NCBI GenBank assembly: GCA_000755425.1 | Contig: BBMT01000024.1 | Coordinates: 1-36,056 of the forward strand | DNA from: Vibrio maritimus | Lineage (GTDB): Bacteria; Pseudomonadota; Gammaproteobacteria; Enterobacterales; Vibrionaceae | DNA length: 36,056 bases | Reading direction: 5' to 3' | In this document: one piece after another, positions 26,762 to 33,058 of the stretch | Numbering within the stretch: position 1 is the stretch's first letter | Layout of the letters: every line of letters starts with the position of its first letter | Made by a program: the position numbers and the translations under genes | The notes under the pieces: model-generated | Database searches by the model: none | Told to the model about the DNA's origin: nothing | Seen by the model: the letters and a program-made list of their open reading frames with translations, nothing else

Positions 26762-27952
26762 TTAGTCTTTCTTATCGGTCAGATCGGGAATGACCGGTTT
26801 GACATTGTCGATAGGGTAGCAGCCGAGCACTTTTAAGTGCTTAGTGATCTTCACTAGTTCATCGACCGCGCACTTCATCGCTTCAGAGTCTTTATGGCCT
26901 TCTACATCGACATAAAACATCTCTTCCCACGGGTTACCCATGATAGGACGTGACTCCAGCTTGGTCATGTTGATGCCATAACGCTGCAGTACCAATAGGG
27001 TTTCCACCAGTGAGCCCGCTTCCTGTGACGTCGCCATAATGAAGGTGGTTTTCGCCGGAATTTGTGCAGACACTTCGACTGGCTTTCTCGCTACGATAAT
27101 AAAGCGCGTATGGTTTTCGGTTTGGTTGGCAATGTTGCCTTGAATAGACTGCAGCCCATAAAGCTTGCCGCTTGCAGCATGGCCGATAGCCGCCACGTCA
27201 TCCCGGTTTAGCTGTTGCACCTTTTGCATCGCATCTGCTGTGCTCGCACAAGACTCTAAAGTCACGCCTTTTAAACGGCTCAAAAACTCACTGCATTGCT
27301 GATGTGGCTGTGGGTGTGAATAGAGCGTTTTGATGTCTTCAAGACGCAGCTCTTTGGTCGCCACGAGACAATGTTCAATAGGTTGGGTGATTTCGCCAAC
27401 GATGTGCAGTGTTGTGTGCTGAAGTAAATCGAACACTTCGTTGATGGAACCTGAGCTCGTGTTCTCAATGGGAAGTACACCGTAATCTGCATGGCCGGAT
27501 TCAACGGTTTTGATGACTTCTTTAAACTGATCGCAGTTAAGCTCTACTAATTCGGTGTTTTTGCGAGAGAAGTAGTCACGACTTGCCAAGTGCGAGTATG
27601 AGCCTTTGGCACCTAAGAATGCGACGCGTGCGACTGGCTTTCTGCTCTGGTCTGGGTTGGCGAGATTTTGCAGGTAGACCTGTTGAAGTAACACTGAGTC
27701 TTCAATGATAGTGTGAAAAATCTTGGTGATGTATGGCGCATCAAGCTCGTATTTATCTTTACCATTGTTAATCAGCTTAACGAGTAGCTGCTGCTCACGA
27801 GCGGCATCACGAACCGGTTTTGAAGTCTGTACCTTACTTTTGGCCACTTCAATACTGAGCTTACGGCGCTCGGATAGCAGTTGCAGCAGGTTGTCATCCA
27901 ACTCGTTGAGTCGCAGGCGAATATCGTCAAGAGAATACTTAGTGTCGGTCAT
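26762..27952 (-). CDS. pheA: PheA, chorismate mutase / prephenate dehydratase
   Basis: Bifunctional enzyme of phenylalanine synthesis, intact at 396 residues. AroQ chorismate mutase domain (about 5-95; LRLNELDDNLLQLLSERRKLS), prephenate dehydratase domain (about 105-285; VAFLGAKGSYSHLASRDYF, GVLPIENTSSGSINEVFDLL, ENHTRFIIVA) and a C-terminal ACT domain (TTFIMATSQEAGSLVETLLV, KLESRPIMGNPWEEMFYVD) that binds phenylalanine through GAL/ESRP-type motifs (here GSL and ESRP). The ATG at 27952 follows AAGGAT; a TTG one codon earlier is not needed. Expression is controlled by the pheL attenuator directly upstream. Confidence 0.97.
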   Translation of the reverse strand: MTDTKYSLDDIRLRLNELDDNLLQLLSERRKLSIEVAKSKVQTSKPVRDAAREQQLLVKLINNGKDKYELDAPYITKIFHTIIEDSVLLQQVYLQNLANPDQSRKPVARVAFLGAKGSYSHLASRDYFSRKNTELVELNCDQFKEVIKTVESGHADYGVLPIENTSSGSINEVFDLLQHTTLHIVGEITQPIEHCLVATKELRLEDIKTLYSHPQPHQQCSEFLSRLKGVTLESCASTADAMQKVQQLNRDDVAAIGHAASGKLYGLQSIQGNIANQTENHTRFIIVARKPVEVSAQIPAKTTFIMATSQEAGSLVETLLVLQRYGINMTKLESRPIMGNPWEEMFYVDVEGHKDSEAMKCAVDELVKITKHLKVLGCYPIDNVKPVIPDLTDKKD

Positions 27953-27966
27953 CAAATAATCCTTAT

Positions 27967-27993
27967 AAAAAAGCCTCCCGTTTGGGAGGCTTT
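27967..27993 (-). terminator. pheA attenuator terminator
   Basis: Minus strand AAGCCTCCC-AAAC-GGGAGGC followed by TTTTTT, 15 bases upstream of pheA. The 5' arm AAGCCTCC can alternatively pair with GGAGGCTT (28035-28028) just downstream of the leader stop, giving an antiterminator. Confidence 0.92.
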
Positions 27994-28039
27994 CCGTTCG
28001 TTTTTGACTTTTCTTTCGAAAACGAAGAAGCCTCCAAGC

Positions 28040-28087
28040 CTAGTGGAGAAAAAAGAAGTCAAAAAAGAACAGAATAAATGGGCGCAT
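28040..28087 (-). CDS. pheL: pheA operon leader peptide
   Basis: A 15-residue peptide, MRPFILFFFDFFFLH, with seven phenylalanines in two triplets plus one. E. coli PheL is also 15 residues with seven Phe. Ribosome stalling at the Phe codons when tRNA-Phe is uncharged should favour the GGAGGCTT/AAGCCTCC antiterminator over the terminator at 27967-27993. No strong ribosome-binding site is visible. The spacing of about 46 bases from stop to terminator stem fits attenuation. Confidence 0.93.
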   Translation of the reverse strand: MRPFILFFFDFFFLH

Positions 28088-28153
28088 AAATCGTTGTTTA
28101 TCATTTTGTATTGGCTAAGCCCCACAATAAGCAAGGGAGCATGGGGCGTCAAG

Positions 28154-28180
28154 CAAAAAAATAGCGCCCTTAGGCGCTAT
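28154..28180 (-). terminator. Terminator of raiA
   Basis: Minus strand ATAGCGCC-TAAG-GGCGCTAT followed by a T run; lies between the raiA stop and the pheL region. Confidence 0.9.
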
Positions 28181-28224
28181 ATAAAGATGACTAAATTGAA
28201 TTGCTATTCGCTAAGACGACCGAA

Positions 28225-28557
28225 TTATTCGACTTCTTCTGCTTCAGCTAGCTCTGGCTTCTCTGTGCGGCGAGCTTCTGGTTTATGTCTTAGTTTGTTT
28301 AGCTGACGTTCTAGCTTCTGTTCAACCTCGTTAACGGCAGCGTATAAATCTTCATGAGTAGCGGAAGCGACAAGTTTGCCTTTGGGTACCGTAATGGCCG
28401 CTTCGAATTTCATCTGTTTGTTTGGCTCTTCGTTGAAAGCAGTTTGGCAGCTGATGATGTCGACTTGCCACTTTTCTAACTTCTTAAATTTGCTCTCGAT
28501 ATGCTCACGGATTGCAGAGGTGATCTCAATGTTTTTACCAGTGATGTTTACTCTCAT
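28225..28557 (-). CDS. raiA: RaiA/HPF-family ribosome-associated inhibitor
   Basis: A 110-residue S30AE-domain protein that binds the 30S decoding region and idles ribosomes in stationary phase or cold. Typical segments: MRVNITGKNIEITSAIREHI, KLEKWQVDI, VPKGKLVASATHEDLYAAVN and KLERQLNKLRHK, followed by an acidic tail (PELAEAEEVE) as in E. coli RaiA. The start at 28557 follows GAGGAAAAAAC; a longer frame from 28578 lacks a site. Order pheA-pheL-raiA-bamD matches E. coli apart from the MltF-like gene. CRP-like boxes lie upstream. Confidence 0.94.
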   Translation of the reverse strand: MRVNITGKNIEITSAIREHIESKFKKLEKWQVDIISCQTAFNEEPNKQMKFEAAITVPKGKLVASATHEDLYAAVNEVEQKLERQLNKLRHKPEARRTEKPELAEAEEVE

Positions 28558-28620
28558 ATGTTTTTTCCTCTGTTGCATCCCTCATGGGTTAACTCCAGAT
28601 TACTCATCCAGACCGAAAAG

Positions 28621-28641
28621 AATGTGATCCAGATCACTCTT
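28621..28641. promoter_or_regulatory. CRP site upstream of raiA
   Basis: AATGTGATCCAGATCACTCTT: TGTGA-TCCAGA-TCACT matches the CRP consensus TGTGA-N6-TCACA at 9 of 10 core positions, with an A/T-rich left flank. It begins 64 bases before the raiA start. Confidence 0.75.
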
Positions 28642-28668
28642 GTGTAATGGTTTTTGATGTCCAAATCT

Positions 28669-28690
28669 AAATGTGATCTATCGCAAAACT
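28669..28690. promoter_or_regulatory. Possible second CRP half-site upstream of raiA
   Basis: AAATGTGATCTATCGCAAAA has a perfect left half (AAATGTGATCT) but a degenerate right half, 49 bases from the first box. Confidence 0.4.
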
Positions 28691-28831
28691 TTGTATCGTT
28701 AACAGTAAAAAAGCCTTTTCTTTCCTCCAAAAGTCATTAATTTGGATAGAGTAGCGTTCTGAAAATTCCCCATTTTTGGCGACTTAGTACGACCTAAGAA
28801 AAGTCACTGTCTATTAAACGCTCACTAATAA

Positions 28832-28851
28832 AGTGTGATCTCTGTCACTTG
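28832..28851. promoter_or_regulatory. CRP-like palindrome at the 3' end of the MltF-like gene
   Basis: AGTGTGATCTCTGTCACTTG: TGTGA-N6-TCACT, 9 of 10 core positions. It overlaps the stop codon of the MltF-like gene, 275 bases from raiA, so its role is unclear. Confidence 0.4.
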
Positions 28852-30302
28852 GTGGTTTCCTCCTTGCTTCCCCCCAGTATTCTATAGAATTCGATGTCTT
28901 GATTTTTGGCTTGTTGCTCTTCACGGATCTCCTGCAATGACTCTAATTGTTTGTAGATAACAAAGTATCGATTGATGTTGGCCACATAGGTAACTGGCTC
29001 TGAGCTGATGTTGCGGCGCGCCATGAGTTCGACGTTGCCAAACCATTTATTGGGATCGTACCCGTGCTTTTCGGCTAAGCGCCTCATGCGTGATATATTG
29101 CCTGGACCGGCGTTGTAAGCAGCCAGCGATAGGTAGACTTTGTCATCTTCACTAATAGCATCATCACTAAAATAGCGATCGCGGATAAAGCGTAAATACT
29201 TCACCCCTGCATGGACGTTGTTATCTATGTTGTTGATGTTTCTTATGTTGACGTTCTTATCTCGAGCTGTACTTGGTAACACCTGCATAATGCCAACGGC
29301 ACCTTTTGGAGATATCTTATTTTGATTGAGGCGTGATTCTTGAAATGCTTGTGCCGCAATCATGAGAAAATCGAAGTCGTATTGGTCGGCGTACTTTTTA
29401 AACAGTGAAACTAGCTTCTCTAGTTGATCAATATTTTTGGGATCAAGCGCTTTTGCAAACCATGAAGTATTCTCTAGGTACTTGTTATAGATAACATTGC
29501 CAAGCAGCGTTCCTTCTTTCGCTGTTTTGATGTAAGCATTGACTTGCTCCGCAAGCTTGGGGCTGTCTTTGCGCATCGCCCAAGCAATCTGTCCACCGCT
29601 ACGCAGTGGAATACCGCTATGAATGTTCAAATCATCAAAGGTTTTGTTCCAAAAGTAGGCTTTGTGGCTATCAAGAACCGTAGCGCTGATGAGTCCTTGT
29701 TTGACCATCTCAACCAGTTCGTAATCTTGTAATGTCTCTTCAATGTATTGAACTAATACAGGAGTGCGTCCTTCTTCAGTCAGTGCTTTATTGAGCTCTT
29801 GTAGGCTCTCAAAGTAGCTTGAGCTGGCGCGCACCCAAACTTCTTTACCACTTAAGTCTTCGGGACTCAAAAGAGTAGGGTAGTCGTCGCTAGTGATGAT
29901 GAGCTCATCGATATTCTCAAGGATGGGGCGACTGAACTCGATGACGGCTTCACGAGCAGGAGTTACGGTAAGGTTCGCAACAATGAGGTCGCCGTAACCA
30001 TTGACCAGCGCAGGGATAAGATCGTCGCGCGGTACGGGTATGACTTGTACTTTAAGCTTAGGGAATCTTTTCTTTAAATAATTCTCGAAGTGATAGAGCT
30101 GTTCGGCACCAATTCCTCTAGGCTGCCCTTTCTCAATATAATAAAAACCGAGATCGGCAGAGACTAATACACGCAGTACTCGCTTTTCAGACAGTGTGTT
30201 TAAATCCCCAGTATAAGGGGTGTTGCTTAATGGGCTGAGTTCTAGTGCCCGCAGTGGCAGCGAGAAGACAACGAAAACAATAACCAGTAGTAGCGCTTTC
30301 AC
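28845..30302 (-). CDS. MltF-like membrane-bound lytic transglycosylase with solute-binding domain
   Basis: 485 residues. Signal peptide at about 1-19 (MKALLLVIVFVVFSLPLRA). Residues about 40-270 are a family 3 extracellular solute-binding domain (RVLRVLVSADLGFYYIEKGQPRG, FSRPILENIDELIIT, GGQIAWAMRKDSP), and about 300-440 an SLT domain with catalytic E322 in AAQAFQESRLNQN, GAVGIMQVLPSTA and LAAYNAGPGNISRMR. This is the MltF architecture, but the gene is not in the mltF context I know from E. coli and it sits between raiA and bamD; it may be a paralogue. The N-terminal domain in MltF modulates catalysis on binding peptides. No lipobox cysteine is present, so it is secreted or signal-anchored. 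Confidence 0.92.
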   Translation of the reverse strand: MKALLLVIVFVVFSLPLRALELSPLSNTPYTGDLNTLSEKRVLRVLVSADLGFYYIEKGQPRGIGAEQLYHFENYLKKRFPKLKVQVIPVPRDDLIPALVNGYGDLIVANLTVTPAREAVIEFSRPILENIDELIITSDDYPTLLSPEDLSGKEVWVRASSSYFESLQELNKALTEEGRTPVLVQYIEETLQDYELVEMVKQGLISATVLDSHKAYFWNKTFDDLNIHSGIPLRSGGQIAWAMRKDSPKLAEQVNAYIKTAKEGTLLGNVIYNKYLENTSWFAKALDPKNIDQLEKLVSLFKKYADQYDFDFLMIAAQAFQESRLNQNKISPKGAVGIMQVLPSTARDKNVNIRNINNIDNNVHAGVKYLRFIRDRYFSDDAISEDDKVYLSLAAYNAGPGNISRMRRLAEKHGYDPNKWFGNVELMARRNISSEPVTYVANINRYFVIYKQLESLQEIREEQQAKNQDIEFYRILGGSKEETTK

Positions 30303-30374
30303 TTCAATTCCTTTTTCACTACATTCCTAATGATAACTATATAAATGAAAAAGGATTTTCGCCAATCTAAGCAC

Positions 30375-30402
30375 AAAAAAGCGCTGATGACACAGCGCTT
30401 TT
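30375..30402 (-). terminator. Terminator of bamD
   Basis: AAAAGCGCTG (30377-30386) / CAGCGCTTTT (30393-30402) with loop ATGACA; on the minus strand it ends in six T. It lies 18 bases beyond the bamD stop. Confidence 0.88.
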
Positions 30403-30419
30403 ACTAAAGGTTTAACCCA

Positions 30420-31142
30420 TTATATCGGGTTGAGCTCCATGAGCTTTTCGGTGCGCTCGACTTGCTCTTTCATGCCAAGCTCTTCATAAGCTTGCTTCTG
30501 AATGCTGAGTGACTTACGCGCAGCCTCAGTATCTGGATAGTTTTTTGGAGCTCTTGTGTGCGATTAATCGCAGCTATCCAAGCTTCACGTCGCAGGTAAA
30601 AGTCTGCCGTTGCTAAATCGTAATTCGCGAGACGATTCTTCAGTGCCACCATGCGTTTTGCTGCATCTTCGGCATAGGCGCTGTTCGGATAGCGTTTAAG
30701 CAAGCGGTCGAAATCTGCGAACGCTGCTTTTACTGGTTCAGGATCTCGGTCAGAACGGTCGATACGGAAGATATCGTGCATAAAGTTACGATCTTGCGCC
30801 ATATGGCTTAAGCCGCGCATATACAGAACCCAATCCGAACGCTCATGCGTAGGGTTTAGACGAGAAAAACGTTCGATGGTCGCAAGTGCTAGGGGCAGGT
30901 CATCGTTCTTATAGTAGGCATAGATAAGGTCGAGTTGTACCTGCTCAGTGTAAGCACCAAATGGGTAACGAGAGTCTAGCGCTTCAAGGCGCTCAATGGC
31001 TGACGTCCAGTTACCACCTTGCAGTGACTCTTGAGCCTCTGAATACAACTGAGACGGCGGGACATCTGACGGTGACTTCTTTGTCAGCACAACCAAACAA
31101 CAAAGCTATAGAAAGCAAGCCTGTTAGTTTAAGTAGTTTCAT
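30420..31142 (-). CDS. bamD: BamD, outer-membrane assembly lipoprotein (two frame breaks)
   Basis: Essential TPR lipoprotein of the BAM complex that inserts outer-membrane proteins. The start MKLLKLTGLLSIALLFGC has lipobox L-F-G-C18. Diagnostic parts: YSEAQESLQGGNWTSAIERL, LDSRYPFGAYTEQVQLDLIY, FDRLLKRYPNSAYAEDA and YLRREAWIAAINR. Two indels: an extra A in 31080-31082 (coding GACAAAGAAG should be GACAAGAAG), and a missing base in the T run 30541-30546, restoring QKNYPDTEAARKSL and the end ERTEKLMELNPI. Corrected length 240 residues, against 245 in E. coli. An essential gene with two opposite frame errors cannot be real; these must be sequence errors. Confidence 0.93.
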
Positions 31143-31272
31143 ACGAGAACGAGTTTCCTTGACGTAAATATTTTTCCGCTTCCATTACTTTTCTTGCCAG
31201 TAACAGATACAATGATGGGCTATATTATCCACACTCGTGGTATTAGTCCCAAGGTTTTTTAAAAAGTTCGAT

Positions 31273-32247
31273 ATGGCTCAGCAGATTGAATTAACAAATA
31301 CAGTAAAAGACAGCCAGTTAGGTCAACGTTTAGACCAAGCTGTAGCTGAACTCTTCGCAGATTTTTCTCGCTCACGCCTGAAAGAATGGCTACTTGACGG
31401 AAAAATTGCGGTTAACGGTGAAGTGGTTACCAAGCCTCGCACTAAGGTGATGGGCGGTGAACTGATTACCGTTCAAGCTGAACTAGAAGATGAAGAACGC
31501 TTCGAAGCGCAAGATATTCCTCTAAACATCGTTTACGAGGATGATGACATTATTGTTATCAATAAGCCAAGAGATTTCGTTGTCCATCCTGGAGCAGGGA
31601 CACCAGATGGCACGGTTCTGAATGCGCTTTTGCATCACTACCCAGCTATCGCGGAAGTTCCACGTGCAGGTATCGTTCACCGTCTCGATAAGGACACCAC
31701 CGGTTTGATGGTGGTGGCGAAGACAGTTCCATCGCAAACGCGTTTGGTTCGAGCTCTGCAAAAACGTAACATTACTCGTGAGTACGAAGCGATTGCGATC
31801 GGCAAAATGACCGCGGGTGGTATGGTGGACAAGCCAATTGGTCGCCATTCTACGAAACGTACGTTGATGGCAGTGAATGAACTCGGTAAGCCGGCGGTGA
31901 CTCACTACCGTGTTGCGGAGCATTTCCGTGAACACACTCGTATTAGACTACGTCTAGAAACGGGTCGTACTCACCAGATCCGTGTACACATGTCTTACCT
32001 ACAGCACCCACTTTTGGGTGATACCGCTTACGGTGGTCGTGCACGTATCCCGCGTGGTGCGAGTGAAGAGCTAACGGATATGATCCGTAGCTTCGACCGT
32101 CAAGCACTGCACGCGGTAATGCTGAAGTTTGCTCACCCAGTGACTGGCGAAGAAATGGAGTTCCACGCACCAGTGCCTGACGATATGGTGGCAATGGCTG
32201 AAGCGCTGCGTGAAGATACAAAGCTAAATAAAGAAGAAGACTATTAA
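31273..32247 (+). CDS. rluD: RluD, 23S rRNA pseudouridine 1911/1915/1917 synthase
   Basis: Modifies helix 69 of 23S rRNA. The intact 324-residue protein has an N-terminal S4 domain (about 18-75; QRLDQAVAELFADFSRSRLK) and an RluA-type catalytic domain with D139 in GIVHRLDKDTTGLMVVAKT, the same number as the E. coli catalytic residue; LRLETGRTHQIRVHM is motif III. The start at 31273 (MAQQIELTNTV) matches E. coli; an upstream extension of 12 codons does not. Divergent from bamD. Stop and pgeF start overlap (TAATG), so the two are coupled. Confidence 0.97.
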   Translation: MAQQIELTNTVKDSQLGQRLDQAVAELFADFSRSRLKEWLLDGKIAVNGEVVTKPRTKVMGGELITVQAELEDEERFEAQDIPLNIVYEDDDIIVINKPRDFVVHPGAGTPDGTVLNALLHHYPAIAEVPRAGIVHRLDKDTTGLMVVAKTVPSQTRLVRALQKRNITREYEAIAIGKMTAGGMVDKPIGRHSTKRTLMAVNELGKPAVTHYRVAEHFREHTRIRLRLETGRTHQIRVHMSYLQHPLLGDTAYGGRARIPRGASEELTDMIRSFDRQALHAVMLKFAHPVTGEEMEFHAPVPDDMVAMAEALREDTKLNKEEDY

Positions 32248-32974
32248 TGTCGACTCTTAAGCCAAATTGGCACACAGTACCGAATGTGAGTGCTGTGACG
32301 TCAACTCGAGAAGGCGGTGTATCGAAAGCGCCGTTTTCTGGCTGAACCTAGGAATGCATGTTGGTGATGACTCAGCAGATGTTGAAGCGAATAGAGCTCA
32401 ACTAGCTTCGTTAGCGAACATGCCATCCGCGCCAGTTTGGCTTAATCAAACCCATTCTACTGTCGTTGCCAATATTTCGACTCCCACGGATGTTGTTATC
32501 AATGCCGATGCGAGTTTTACAACACAGCCAGGTGTTGTGCTTAGTGCAATGACCGCAGACTGCTTGCCGATTTTGCTAGCGGCGAAAAACGGCACTGCCG
32601 TTTCAGCGGTTCATGCAGGCTGGCGTGGTCTTGCTGATGGTATTGTTGAGAATGCAGTGTCTCTTTTCGAGTCTGATCTGCAAGCTTGGATTGGCCCTGC
32701 CATTGGCTTTGATAGCTTTGAGGTCGGTGAAGATGTTCGTGAGGCATTTTGTGCAAGTCACCCTGAATACGCTATCGCATTCAAGCCACATCCGACATCG
32801 GGTAAGTGGCTCGCGGACTTAGCATCGATTGCCGAGATGAAGCTTAAATCGCTCGGAGTAAATTCAGTTACTCAGAGTGGTCTTTGTACCTACGAGGATC
32901 CTACTCGTTTTTATTCTTATCGACGCGATGGGCAAACTGGCCGTATGGCGAGCTTTATTTGGATCAACGCCTGA
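32247..32974 (+). CDS. pgeF: PgeF (YfiH), peptidoglycan editing factor / multicopper-oxidase-4 domain protein (frame broken by one missing base)
   Basis: DUF152/Cu-oxidase_4 fold. In E. coli it removes L-Ser wrongly added to UDP-MurNAc in place of L-Ala; older names are laccase or polyphenol oxidase. Metal-site motifs are WLNQTHSTVV, MTADCLPILLA and AVHAGWRGL, then WIGPAIG, FEVG and RFYSYRRDGQTGRMASF. One base is missing at 32342 (GGCTGAAC for GGCCTGAAC), restoring PFSGLNLGMHVGDD and a 242-residue protein. The start ATG at 32247 shares a base with the rluD stop. Confidence 0.94.
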
Positions 32975-32983
32975 TTTTCCGTC

Positions 32984-33020
32984 CCCTCTCTTGAAATCCT
33001 CAATGTGAGTAACCATCTTA
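32984..33020 (+). promoter_or_regulatory. Sigma32 (RpoH) heat-shock promoter of clpB
   Basis: CTTGAAA (32990-32996), a 14-base spacer, then AACCATCTTA (33011-33020), close to the sigma32 consensus CTTGAAA-N13-15-CCCCATNT. It ends 38 bases before the clpB start. clpB is RpoH-controlled in E. coli. Confidence 0.75.
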
Positions 33021-33058
33021 TTTGCATATCAAGCCGTATGTAATTAAAGGGGGTTGCT

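Noticed and set aside
27952..28152. A 66-codon minus-strand frame overlapping pheL and the attenuator
   Set aside because: It runs through the terminator stem in another frame than pheL, and resembles no protein; the Phe-rich look comes from the T-rich leader.
27881..28306. A 141-codon plus-strand frame antisense to pheL and raiA
   Set aside because: Covers known minus-strand structures and genes, low-complexity and Lys/Ser-rich composition, no start signal.
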